From assembly GCF_014336955.1 (NCBI RefSeq), contig NZ_QRAI01000004.1, positions 420,965 to 484,964 on the forward strand: a DNA stretch of 64,000 nt. The letters run 5' to 3'. Below the pieces are notes generated by a model. The model had not been told where the DNA came from. It saw only the letters and a list, made by a program, of their open reading frames with translations, and did no database searches. The stretch's first letter is position 1. Each line of letters begins with the position of its first letter. Source of the DNA: Saccharophagus sp. K07. GTDB taxonomy: Bacteria; Pseudomonadota; Gammaproteobacteria; Pseudomonadales; Cellvibrionaceae. The position numbers were made by a program, and so were the translations under genes. This document shows, piece after piece, positions 17,865 to 26,525 of the stretch.

Positions 17865-20333
17865 GTGGCATACGTGGCGAATGAATTTTTGACAGCGGAT
17901 TCCGGTGAGAATCGAAACGCTCATGACCCATCAGGTGAATCCCACGACGTTACAAGCGTAGCGCAAGACAATACCGCTTATTTGTTGTTATCGCTTCAAG
18001 AAACCGTCATTTTCCCAGGCATGGTTATTACGCTGCCGGTGGAAAATCCGCAGGTGGCATCTGCCGTCGAAGAAACGCTGCCCAATCAACGCCAAATTGT
18101 GATTGTGGCTCTGAAGGAAGGAAAAGAAGACCTATCCGGTCCTGAAGATGTGTATGGCGTGGGCGTGCTGGGCCGAGTGGCGCAAATGATGCGGCGCAAT
18201 GACACGCTGATTCTGGCAGTGGAAGCGCAAGAGCGTGTGCGCTTGCAACAATTGCATCAACGCGAAGGTTTTTGGCAGGTCAATGTCGAACATTTAGCGT
18301 CATCGTCACCGCCGGCGTCGGACCAATATTGGCAAGCTGCAGTGCGCAATTTGCGCGAATCCGCTTTGCGCTTGGTGCGTACGTCCGAATCAGTTCCCAA
18401 AGAAGCAGAGCCGGTGGTGCAGAATTTTTCCATTGCCAATACAGGTTTGTTGACCGATTTTTTGGCTGCCAATTTGTCGCTGTCGTTCGAACAAAAACAA
18501 AAATTGTTGGAGGAGACGCAAGTTGTCCGCCGTGTAGATCGTTTGCAGAAATATTTGGACGAGCAGCTGCATATCACCAGCTTGCAGGCCAAACTGCGTG
18601 AGGATGTCAAAACCGAATTTACCGAAGCGCAACGCCGCGCATTTTTACGTGAGCAATTGCGCGCAATTCAAAAAGAATTGGGCGAAGACGACGGTACGGA
18701 TTCCAAAGTCGCCGATCTGGAAACCAAAATTGCCGAAGCCAAATTGCCGGAAGTTGCGCAAAAACAGGCAGATCGTGAATTGCGCCGCCTGCAGCAATTG
18801 TCTCCCTCCAGCCCGGAATATTCTGTAATTGTCGATTACCTGGAGACGATTGCGAGTTTGCCGTGGTCGAAAATGAGCGAGGATCAATTGGATTTGAAAC
18901 GCGCGCAGGAAGTGCTCGATCGCGATCATTACGGCATCGAAAAAATCAAGCGCCGCATTATTGAATATCTGGCGGTGCGTAAATTAAACCCCAGTGGCCG
19001 CGGGCCTATATTGTGTTTTCTCGGTCCTCCCGGTGTGGGTAAAACCAGTTTAGGTCAATCCATTGCGACCGCGTTGGGGCGCGAATTTATTCGCATAGCG
19101 CTTGGTGGGGCGCGGGATGAGGCGGAAATTCGCGGCCATAGGCGCACCTATATAGGTTCAATGCCCGGTCGGATTATTCAAGAGCTACGGCGCGCCGGTA
19201 CGCGCAATCCGGTAATTATGCTGGATGAGTTGGACAAACTCGGTGCGGATTTCCGTGGCGATCCGGCGAGCGCATTATTGGAAGTGCTCGATCCGCGTCA
19301 AAACCACAGTTTTGTCGACCGTTATTTGGATTTGCCGTTTGATTTATCGCAGGTGGTGTTTATCGCCACTGCCAATATGATCGAACCCATTCCTGCACCA
19401 CTGCGCGATCGTATGGAAGTGATTCGCTTGGCCGGTTATACGCCGGATGAAAAGCGCAATATTGCCGAGCGTTATTTAATTCCGCGGCAGTTGCAGGAAA
19501 ACGGTGTGACGGAAGAGCAATGCCACTGGACAGCGGCGGCGCTGAATTTGGTTATCGACGGTTATACCCGCGAAGCGGGTGTGCGCAATCTGGAGCGGGA
19601 AATCGGTTCCGTGATACGCGCAACAGCGGCGAGCATCGCACGCGGTGATATCGAAAAAGCCGTCATCGATGAAAATGCCGTTAAAGAGGCATTGGGCCCC
19701 GTCCGCTTCGAAAGCGAAAAGAAAATTCGCCAAAGTGCGCCCGGTGTGGTCAATGGTTTGGCCTATACCCCGGTGGGTGGCGAAGTGCTGCATATCGAAG
19801 CCATTCGCTATCCCGGCAAAAGTCATTTCACTCTGACCGGCCAGTTGGGTGATGTGATGAAGGAATCCGTAAAAGCGGCGGAAAGTCTGGTGCGCAGTCG
19901 CGCCGACAAATTGGGCATCAATCCCGAGGATTTCGAAAAATACGATGTCCACGTTCACGTGCCTGCGGGGGCGATTCCCAAAGACGGTCCATCCGCCGGC
20001 GTCGCCATGTTTACGGCCCTGGCTTCTCTGTTTGCCAACCGGCCCGTCAACCATGAGGTGGGCATGACCGGCGAGATCACGCTGCGCGGCCTGGTATTGC
20101 CCATCGGTGGGTTAAAGGAAAAAACCTTGGCGGCGCTGAATGCGGGAATTAAAACCGTGTTGATTCCGCGACAAAACGAAAAGGACATTCCCGAGCTGGC
20201 CGAGCAGGTCAAAACCGGATTGACGATTATTCCAGTCGATACAGTGGATGAGGTTCTGCAACATGCGCTCCTGCCAGCGGAGCCACAGATGATGTCCTTC
20301 GAATCGGAAAGCTGGCCACAGCACCCGCACTGA
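17865..20333 (+). CDS. lon: ATP-dependent protease Lon
   Basis: 822-residue LonA-type protease, cytoplasmic. N-terminal substrate domain (LLLSLQETVIFPGMVITLPVE) is followed by a helical region, then the AAA module with Walker A GPPGVGKTSLGQ (about residue 387) and Walker B VIMLDELDK (about 450). The S16 protease domain has catalytic Ser in KDGPSAGVAM (about 710) and Lys in GGLKEKTLAA (about 752). Length is normal. Start is GTG 17865, with GTG 17874 also possible. Transcribed with Hsp20 rather than with clpX, so it may be a second, heat-inducible Lon. Ends at a strong terminator. Confidence 0.95.
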   Translation: MAYVANEFLTADSGENRNAHDPSGESHDVTSVAQDNTAYLLLSLQETVIFPGMVITLPVENPQVASAVEETLPNQRQIVIVALKEGKEDLSGPEDVYGVGVLGRVAQMMRRNDTLILAVEAQERVRLQQLHQREGFWQVNVEHLASSSPPASDQYWQAAVRNLRESALRLVRTSESVPKEAEPVVQNFSIANTGLLTDFLAANLSLSFEQKQKLLEETQVVRRVDRLQKYLDEQLHITSLQAKLREDVKTEFTEAQRRAFLREQLRAIQKELGEDDGTDSKVADLETKIAEAKLPEVAQKQADRELRRLQQLSPSSPEYSVIVDYLETIASLPWSKMSEDQLDLKRAQEVLDRDHYGIEKIKRRIIEYLAVRKLNPSGRGPILCFLGPPGVGKTSLGQSIATALGREFIRIALGGARDEAEIRGHRRTYIGSMPGRIIQELRRAGTRNPVIMLDELDKLGADFRGDPASALLEVLDPRQNHSFVDRYLDLPFDLSQVVFIATANMIEPIPAPLRDRMEVIRLAGYTPDEKRNIAERYLIPRQLQENGVTEEQCHWTAAALNLVIDGYTREAGVRNLEREIGSVIRATAASIARGDIEKAVIDENAVKEALGPVRFESEKKIRQSAPGVVNGLAYTPVGGEVLHIEAIRYPGKSHFTLTGQLGDVMKESVKAAESLVRSRADKLGINPEDFEKYDVHVHVPAGAIPKDGPSAGVAMFTALASLFANRPVNHEVGMTGEITLRGLVLPIGGLKEKTLAALNAGIKTVLIPRQNEKDIPELAEQVKTGLTIIPVDTVDEVLQHALLPAEPQMMSFESESWPQHPH

Positions 20334-20354
20334 TCTCTTAGTTTTCGACTCATG

Positions 20355-20384
20355 AGAGCCCTCCAATCGGAGGGCTCTTTTTTT
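20355..20384 (+). terminator. Rho-independent terminator after lon
   Basis: Stem AGAGCCCTCC (20355-20364) and GGAGGGCTCT (20369-20378), loop AATC, then seven T residues. Confidence 0.9.
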
Positions 20385-20411
20385 GTTGCCCCCTAAATCC
20401 ATTGATCCCGA

Positions 20412-20417
20412 TATAAT
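20412..20417 (+). promoter_or_regulatory. Candidate -10 box for trkH
   Basis: A perfect TATAAT, 36 bp before the GTG start of the TrkH gene and just after the lon terminator. The -35 is weak (TTGCCC at 20386, spacing longer than ideal). Confidence 0.45.
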
Positions 20418-20452
20418 GCGCGGCACTGCCGAATTCAGGGGACTTATCATCA

Positions 20453-21907
20453 GTGATCAACCTGAGAGCCACGCTTTATTTGTTGGCCTTTCCTGTTGGA
20501 TTTATGGGGCTTGTGCAAGCGTGTTTCGCTCTGTTGTCGTGGGCAGTGTTTGGCGACCATAAAGAATTGGTGTTTGCCATCCCCGCCGCGATCATGCTCG
20601 TGTGTGCCTTCGCATTTTTTACGACCTCCCGCCGCTCAGTGGAGCTTCAAATCGGATTTCGCGACGCGCTGCTGTTTGCCACCTTTACCTGGATCATCAT
20701 GAGCTTCCTGGGCGCAGTACCTATATTGTTCATCACCGGCGTGTCGTTTACTGATGCTGTGTTTGAAGCAGTAAGTGCCCTGACAACTACTGGCGCTACA
20801 GTGCTCATCGGCCTGGATTCCATGCCGCGCACATTTTTAATGTATCGACAATTCTTGCAGTGGATGGGCGGTTTAGGCGTGGTGATTTTTGTGGTAGCTG
20901 TACTGCCTATGTTGAACGTCGGCGGCATGAAGCTATTAAAAGCGGAGGCACCCGGCCCGGTAAAAGATGAAAAACTTTCGCCCCGCATTGCCAGCACAGC
21001 GCATTATTTGTGGTTTATTTATGTGGTGATTACGCTGGCTTGTGCGGCGAGCTATTTTGCCGCCGGTATGAGCCCCTACGACGCCATAGCACATGCATTT
21101 TCCACTGTATCCACCGGTGGCATGTCGACCTACGACGTAAACTTCGCGCGCTTTAATAGCCCGTCGATAATGGCGATCGCGGATGTCTTTATGTTGCTCG
21201 GCGCAATCAGCTTCGCCTTGCACTTCAGAGTCATTCGCGGCGGCAGCCTTAAACAATACTGGCACGACGAAGAAACCCGCGTGTTTTTATTGATCGTGCT
21301 GATACTGTCGTTTTTTGTAACTCTGGTGTTGTGGCAAGCGCAGCTCTATGAGAGTTTTTTTACGACCTTGAGCCAAGCGACATTTCAGCTCATCGCGTTT
21401 ATTACCAGTACTGGGTTCGCCGCAAGTAATTACACCGATTGGCCCATGAGTGTAGCGCTGGTGTTGGTGGTTGCCGGTTATTTGGGGGGCTGTGCAGGTT
21501 CAACAGCGGGGGGTAACAAAATCATCCGCAATATTTTGTGCGTCAAGCTGATTGGTCTGGAGTTAAAACGGCTGATGCACCCGCGTGGAGTTTTCACCGT
21601 GAAATATCAGGGGGCCCCGGTAAGCGCACCTATATTGAGCGCCACTATTGCGTTTATGACGATTGCGGCGTTCAGTAGTGTGGTGGTTACGATTTTATTG
21701 ATGATAACCGGGCTGGATTTTTGGAGCGCACTGACTGCTGCCGCTGCATGTTTGAACGTGCTCGGTCCCGGGTTTGGTCATGTCGGCAGCAATTTTATTC
21801 CGGTAAGTGACGCAGGGACCTGGATTTTATCCGGTGCTATGGTGTTGGGTCGCTTGGAATATTTCACCGTTATCGCACTTTTTTTACCGACCTTTTGGCA
21901 GCGTTAA
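20453..21907 (+). CDS. TrkH-family potassium uptake membrane protein
   Basis: 484-residue inner membrane K+ transporter subunit with four pore-like M1-P-M2 repeats. Filter segments are visible: ALTTTGATVL (about 102), FSTVSTGGMSTYD (about 220), ITSTGFAASNYTDWP (about 320) and LNVLGPGFGHVG (about 438). It works with a TrkA-type NAD-binding regulator not encoded in this window. Length is standard. Start is GTG 20453 after AGGGGACTT. Confidence 0.92.
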   Translation: MINLRATLYLLAFPVGFMGLVQACFALLSWAVFGDHKELVFAIPAAIMLVCAFAFFTTSRRSVELQIGFRDALLFATFTWIIMSFLGAVPILFITGVSFTDAVFEAVSALTTTGATVLIGLDSMPRTFLMYRQFLQWMGGLGVVIFVVAVLPMLNVGGMKLLKAEAPGPVKDEKLSPRIASTAHYLWFIYVVITLACAASYFAAGMSPYDAIAHAFSTVSTGGMSTYDVNFARFNSPSIMAIADVFMLLGAISFALHFRVIRGGSLKQYWHDEETRVFLLIVLILSFFVTLVLWQAQLYESFFTTLSQATFQLIAFITSTGFAASNYTDWPMSVALVLVVAGYLGGCAGSTAGGNKIIRNILCVKLIGLELKRLMHPRGVFTVKYQGAPVSAPILSATIAFMTIAAFSSVVVTILLMITGLDFWSALTAAAACLNVLGPGFGHVGSNFIPVSDAGTWILSGAMVLGRLEYFTVIALFLPTFWQR

Positions 21908-21964
21908 TTACCGATTCTTTGTAGCGTTTATTTATTTCTTTCGTAGCTTTCGAGGTTAAACACT

Positions 21965-22150
21965 ATGCCCATTATTCGCGTGGAATTGCTGGAGGGGCGC
22001 ACTCTAGCGCAAAAACAGGAACTGGCTGAGGTGCTCAGTCGGGAAACCGCTCGCATAGCTGATTGTCGTTTGGAATCTATCACGGTCGTGATCGACGAAG
22101 TCAAACGAGAAAATTGGGCGGTGGCCGGGAAATTGCTGGCGCAAAACTAG
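21965..22150 (+). CDS. 4-oxalocrotonate tautomerase-family protein
   Basis: 61 residues beginning MPIIRVELLEGRTLAQKQELAEVLS. After Met removal the N-terminal Pro would be the catalytic base typical of the family. It lacks an obvious aromatic catabolic context, so the substrate is unknown. Sits 57 bp after the TrkH gene and 34 bp before a small ORF. Confidence 0.9.
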   Translation: MPIIRVELLEGRTLAQKQELAEVLSRETARIADCRLESITVVIDEVKRENWAVAGKLLAQN

Positions 22151-22184
22151 CCTGGAATTCACCAACACTTGAGGAAATCAAAAA

Positions 22185-22412
22185 ATGTCGCTGACTCTCG
22201 TCGATCTATCGCTTCTGATTCCCCTGGTTAAGCAAGAGCTCGGTGTGCTCAATGGCTTGGCAAAAGGGCAGGATCACCAACTCGCGCAGGACGCTTCCGA
22301 GCTGTCAGCGCTGTATCGCCAAACGGCGGAAAAGCTCAAAGAGGAATATCAAACCTTGTGGTGGGAAGGTAGCGACTTTCCATCCTACGAAACATTGATT
22401 CGCGAACTCTAA
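22185..22412 (+). CDS. Small hypothetical protein
   Basis: 75 residues, predicted helical (LVKQELGVLNGLAKGQDHQLAQDASELSALYRQTAEKLKEEYQTLWW). ATG preceded by TTGAGGAAAT. Not recognised. Probably cotranscribed with the tautomerase gene. Confidence 0.65.
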   Translation: MSLTLVDLSLLIPLVKQELGVLNGLAKGQDHQLAQDASELSALYRQTAEKLKEEYQTLWWEGSDFPSYETLIREL

Positions 22413-22660
22413 AACCTCCTTTCGCCCCTTCCATTTATAAACCCGTTCTCTTCATGCGACCTGGTGCGCCAGGTCGGTATGGCGTCACTTTTCACACCCG
22501 CCTTTGGCAACAGGTCACATATTTCAATTGTATGACAAAAAAATGACAGCATTTTGTCAGTTTTAGCCTAATAATGCGCCCGTATTTGGGGTATAAGATC
22601 CCAAATAAGATTTATGCCTGGCAGATATGATGTCTGATAAAACAAATTAGGGGAGTGTTT

Positions 22661-24940
22661 ATGAAAAGACTTACCGGCGCCACTTTATCCTTGGCCGCCA
22701 TCCTATTAGCCGCTTGTGGTGGGAATCCAGGTGATGATGTCGGTAGTTCATCCAGCTCCAGCTCAAGCAGTTCTTCATCGAGTTCATCATCGAGCAGCAG
22801 CTCATCCAGCAGTTCTTCCTCTAGCAGTTCTTCCAGCTCCACATCCGGCGCGCCTGTACGGCTGGATACCAAAGTGGATTTGCCGGCCGAAATGCGCATT
22901 TCTGCGGATGGTCGCCAATTAGAGCGCGGCGGTTTTTATACCTCTAAATTTTTCGATGAAACCAAGCTGGAAACGGTTTACATCGATTTCCCGCAGCAGA
23001 ACTGGCAACAGCAATTGCAGCAAAACTACGACAGCAAAACCCAGATCGGCGCCACGCTCCGTTATAAAGACAAAGTGTTGGAGCAAGTTGGTGTGCGCTA
23101 CCGCGGTATGACCAGTTACTCCATGGCAAACGAGAAAAAATCCTTCGATATCGAGTTGGATTGGAAGATCGATGGTCAGGACATCAACGGTTACAACACG
23201 TTTAAGCTGAACAATGGCTACGAAGACCAATCCGCCATGCGCGAAGTCCTGTATTCAAATCTGGGACGCAAGAACATTCCATCGGCAAAAGCCAATTTTG
23301 TTAACGTCGTCATCAATGGCCGCAATTTTGGCGTTTACTCCAACGTACAAAAACTCAATAAGGACCATGTGAAAGAATGGTTCCTGGATAAAAATGCCAC
23401 CCGCTGGCGGGCTGAGTCACCCAATGGTGGCGTTGGTGGTGGCGGCTTCGGCGGTTTTGGTGGCTTCGGCGGTTTCGGCGGCTTCGGTGGCTTCGGAGGA
23501 GCTGGTGGCGGCTTTGACTTCGGCTCAATTTTTGGCGCTGGTACCTCTTCATTAAATAATTTGGGAGCCAATGGCAGCGCTTACGAGAACGCCTACACGC
23601 TCAAATTCTCCAACGTCAATAATCCTTGGCAGGATTTGGCCAACGCAGCCTACACCATGGGCACAGCGTCACGTACATATTTGATCGAAGAATTGAGTCA
23701 GTACATGGATATTGACGGCGCGCTCTGGTTCTTGGCGACCGAAAATATCTTCGCCGACGATGATGGTTACATCAATAAAGGTGGTATGGACTATTACGTG
23801 TATTTCGATGTGGCGACCGGTCGCATTGTGCCCATTGAATACGACGGCAACTCCGCTATGCACGCGCAATTTGCGACCAGCTGGAACCCTTTGTTCAAAG
23901 TTAACGACACAAAATATCCGCTGTTGAACGTATTGCTGAATATTCCAGAATTGCGTGAGCGATATTTGGCGCACTACCGCACCATTATGGAAGAAGCGCT
24001 TAATCCGACAATTGCGAACGCCAAAATTGATCAATATTCCCGTTTGATCGATTCGTCGATGGCTGCTAATGCGGTGCGTCAATACAGCTACTCTCAATAC
24101 CTGAACGGTGTGCAGGAATTGAAATCGTTCATCACGAATCGTTATCAATATCTGCAGAACCATTCTGAATTGCGTGGCGCTAACGTAACCATCAGCAATG
24201 TTTCCGATACAGTGGATCAAACGGGTCGCCCGAATGACCAAGCGCAGGTCACTGTGTATGCGAACGTGACTTCTGATGCAGGTGTGCGTGCGGTGAATTT
24301 GTATTACGGCACGGGCTTAATGGGCGATTTCGCCAAGGTTGCTATGACATCATCCAACGGCCGCTATACCGCAACAATCCCGGCATTCCCGAAAGGCACA
24401 TTTGTTCGCTATTACATTGAAGCGATTGCCAATAACTCTGCTGGAACTGCGGCTTACAGTCCAAAAGGCGCAGAAAACGATGTGTACATTTATCAGGTTT
24501 TGGCGGCGGATAGTGTATCCAGCCCGGTTGTGCTCAATGAGTTGATGCCATCGAATAAAGTCACCATGGCAGATGACAATGGCAATTTCAGCGATTGGAT
24601 TGAGCTCTATAACAACTCTGATCAGCCAGTGGATTTGACCGGTTGGTACCTGACAGATGAAGACACCAAGCTGACGCGCTGGGCATTTCCATCCGGCACA
24701 GTAATTCAACCGCGAAGCACCTTGGTTGTCTGGGCTGACGATGCTGCGTATCCCGGTTTACACGCAAGCTTCAAGCTGAGTGCATCTGGCGAAACGATTT
24801 ATCTGGTTACTCCACAAAAACAAATTGCCGACCAGGTAACGTTCACAGACGCGCAAACCGATTACAGTTACATCCGCTCGCCCAATGGCACAGGTGGATG
24901 GACCTGGACTGATCGACCCAGTTTCAATCGAGCTAATTAA
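22661..24940 (+). CDS. CotH-kinase-family lipoprotein with poly-Ser linker and lamin-tail domain
   Basis: 759 residues, start ATG 22661 with AGGGGAG upstream. Lipobox LLAAC (Cys about residue 19), then a ~38-residue Ser linker. The CotH-like kinase domain spans about 90-490: YIDFPQQNWQQQL, VGVRYRGMTSYS, KSFDIELDWKID, NGYEDQSAMREVLYSNL, VNVVINGRNFGVYSNVQ and IVPIEYDGNSAMHA. Inside it is an insert of tandem GFG-G units (23449-23511). An Ig-like segment (about 505-605) and a C-terminal lamin-tail domain (LNELMPSN...DWIELYNNSDQPVDLTGWYLTD) follow. CotH proteins phosphorylate proteins atypically; being lipid-anchored this one would act in the periplasm or at the surface. It precedes VTC and DUF4956 genes. 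Confidence 0.9.
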   Translation: MKRLTGATLSLAAILLAACGGNPGDDVGSSSSSSSSSSSSSSSSSSSSSSSSSSSSSSSSTSGAPVRLDTKVDLPAEMRISADGRQLERGGFYTSKFFDETKLETVYIDFPQQNWQQQLQQNYDSKTQIGATLRYKDKVLEQVGVRYRGMTSYSMANEKKSFDIELDWKIDGQDINGYNTFKLNNGYEDQSAMREVLYSNLGRKNIPSAKANFVNVVINGRNFGVYSNVQKLNKDHVKEWFLDKNATRWRAESPNGGVGGGGFGGFGGFGGFGGFGGFGGAGGGFDFGSIFGAGTSSLNNLGANGSAYENAYTLKFSNVNNPWQDLANAAYTMGTASRTYLIEELSQYMDIDGALWFLATENIFADDDGYINKGGMDYYVYFDVATGRIVPIEYDGNSAMHAQFATSWNPLFKVNDTKYPLLNVLLNIPELRERYLAHYRTIMEEALNPTIANAKIDQYSRLIDSSMAANAVRQYSYSQYLNGVQELKSFITNRYQYLQNHSELRGANVTISNVSDTVDQTGRPNDQAQVTVYANVTSDAGVRAVNLYYGTGLMGDFAKVAMTSSNGRYTATIPAFPKGTFVRYYIEAIANNSAGTAAYSPKGAENDVYIYQVLAADSVSSPVVLNELMPSNKVTMADDNGNFSDWIELYNNSDQPVDLTGWYLTDEDTKLTRWAFPSGTVIQPRSTLVVWADDAAYPGLHASFKLSASGETIYLVTPQKQIADQVTFTDAQTDYSYIRSPNGTGGWTWTDRPSFNRAN

Positions 24941-24950
24941 TAAACCAGTT

Positions 24951-24983
24951 ACCACTGAGCCTTAACCGGCTCAGTGGTTTTAT
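24951..24983 (+). terminator. Terminator between CotH and VTC genes
   Basis: Stem ACCACTGAGCC (24951-24961) and GGCTCAGTGGT (24968-24978), loop of six, then TTTATT. It would end or attenuate transcription between two functionally linked genes. Confidence 0.8.
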
Positions 24984-25003
24984 TCATTTTGACGGGTAGC
25001 AAT

Positions 25004-25819
25004 ATGCCGTTTTCGTCACTCAGTAACCAATTGTGGGATTTTGATTCACACGGTCTTGCCGATTTGGACAAGGCATCTTTAATGAATCGGGTGGATACCA
25101 AATTTGTGGTTCCCACAGAAGATCTGCCGGAAATGTTGCGGCGCCTTCAAGATCAATTTTCGATTCTGGAAATCAACGGTAAACGTTGTTTCCACTACCA
25201 CAGTATCTACTACGATACGCCCGATTATCTGTTTTACAGCATGCACCATAATCGCCGCCTCAACCGCTATAAGGTTCGGGTGCGCCATTATGTTGATAGT
25301 GGAACCAGCTATTTGGAGGTGAAATTTAAAAATAACAAAGGCCGTACAGAAAAAAATCGCGCTAAATTGAAGACTGATGATTTGGTACGGATGCAGGATC
25401 ATGAGTCGTTTTTGCAGAAACACGGAGTTCCGCATATATCCAGTCTGGTGCCTGCGCTGGAGAACCAGTACTATCGCATCGCTTTGGCCAGTGAAGAACG
25501 CGCCGAACGTTTGACGATCGATTTAAATCTCACGAACCTGCCATTACCTGCTTGGCGCGAGCCACAGCAGCAGACTTCATTTGCCGTTTTGGAATTGAAG
25601 CAGGCGCGTATCGATCGCACGTCGCCATTTTTTGCTGTCGCCAAGGATTTGCGCTGGCGCCCCAGTGGCTTCAGCAAATATTGCATGGGCCTGGCGTTGG
25701 CCGGTTGTGTCGAAAGTGTTAAATACAATCGCTTCAAACCGATCATCCATAGGCTCAAGCGCACTTGCTCCGTTAACACCCATGTTCCATCAACACCTTT
25801 AGAGAATGTTTCATGCTGA
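25004..25819 (+). CDS. VTC-domain (polyphosphate polymerase-like) protein
   Basis: 271 residues. The VTC tunnel fold is suggested by MNRVDTKFVVP (about 27), YYDTPDYLFYSMHHNRRLNRYKVRVRHYVD (about 70-95), YLEVKFKNNKGRTEKNRAKL (about 103) and the late FAVLELKQARIDR...GFSKYCMGLAL. These give the basic and acidic residues that line the triphosphate tunnel in Vtc4-type enzymes. Cytoplasmic, no membrane segments. ATG 25004 is chosen because longer starts lie in the terminator. It overlaps the DUF4956 gene by 7 bp. Polyphosphate synthesis is plausible but not shown. Confidence 0.85.
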   Translation: MPFSSLSNQLWDFDSHGLADLDKASLMNRVDTKFVVPTEDLPEMLRRLQDQFSILEINGKRCFHYHSIYYDTPDYLFYSMHHNRRLNRYKVRVRHYVDSGTSYLEVKFKNNKGRTEKNRAKLKTDDLVRMQDHESFLQKHGVPHISSLVPALENQYYRIALASEERAERLTIDLNLTNLPLPAWREPQQQTSFAVLELKQARIDRTSPFFAVAKDLRWRPSGFSKYCMGLALAGCVESVKYNRFKPIIHRLKRTCSVNTHVPSTPLENVSC

Positions 25820-26379
25820 GTTACGATTTTCTTATACGCTACGTCATTTTGTTGGTTGGTAGTACGATTTTGCTGCGCGGAGTTTATTTCCGTGTATCGC
25901 CAAACCGTGACGCCGTGTTCAGCTTTTTTCTCTTCGTCAACGGCGTATTTTTCGTCACCTATTTGTTGTCCGGCATTGAACTCTCTATGGGGTTCGCGTT
26001 TGGTCTGTTCGCTGTATTTGCGATGCTGCGTTACAGAACCGAGCCGATCACCATTCGTGAAATGACCTATTTGTTCGTTTCCATCGGTGTGTCCCTGATG
26101 TGTGCCGTCGCCAAATTGGAATACTGGGAAATGGCGGCCTTGTTGGCGTTGGTCATAGTGCTTGCCTCCGTCGGCGAAACCCGCCTGCTTGCGCCACGCA
26201 TCGTCGAAAAGAAAATTACTTACGACAAAGTTGAGTTGATCAAGCCAGAGCGTTATGACGATCTCGTGCAGGATCTGCGCAGCCGCACCGGTTTTGACAT
26301 CATCAAAATCGAAGTCGGTATGATCGACTATCTCGACGATAGCGCTCTTCTCACAGTCTTCTGCCGCGAAAAACGTTAA
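25813..26379 (+). CDS. DUF4956 membrane protein
   Basis: 188 residues with about four N-terminal membrane helices (FLIRYVILLVGSTILLRG, FSFFLFVNGVFFVTYLLSG, FAFGLFAVFAMLRYR, MAALLALVIVLASVGE), the family motif MLRYRTEPITIREMTYLFV, and a soluble C-terminal domain (VQDLRSRTGFDIIKIEVGMIDYLDDSALLTVF). Genes of this family are often beside VTC and CotH genes, as here. It may form the membrane partner of the VTC enzyme. Confidence 0.85.
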   Translation: MLSYDFLIRYVILLVGSTILLRGVYFRVSPNRDAVFSFFLFVNGVFFVTYLLSGIELSMGFAFGLFAVFAMLRYRTEPITIREMTYLFVSIGVSLMCAVAKLEYWEMAALLALVIVLASVGETRLLAPRIVEKKITYDKVELIKPERYDDLVQDLRSRTGFDIIKIEVGMIDYLDDSALLTVFCREKR

Positions 26380-26392
26380 GTTCATGGCAGAT

Positions 26393-26421
26393 AAAAAAAG
26401 CGGCTATATGCCGCTTTTTTT
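26393..26421 (+). terminator. Terminator after DUF4956 gene
   Basis: Stem AGCGGC (26399-26404) / GCCGCT (26410-26415), flanked by seven A and seven T residues, loop TATAT. Works in either direction. Confidence 0.85.
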
Positions 26422-26438
26422 ATGTTTGATCCATGGCG

Positions 26439-26467
26439 CTCACCCCAGTCCTCTCGCTCTGGGAGAT
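26439..26467. repeat. Dispersed CTCACCCC...-type palindromic repeat
   Basis: CTCACCCCAGTCCTCTCGCT followed by CTGGGAGA, an imperfect inverted repeat of the kind also seen at 43066 and 48428. Intergenic. Confidence 0.5.
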
Positions 26468-26525
26468 AATCACGGTCAATTTATTTCAGCGCTAGATTTT
26501 TTTTCGTACATGTACCCGGATATTT

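Noticed and set aside
22458..22475. Hairpin GACCTGG-TGCG-CCAGGTC as a terminator
   Set aside because: There is no T-run after it and the stem is short; left unassigned within the 248-bp gap before the CotH gene.
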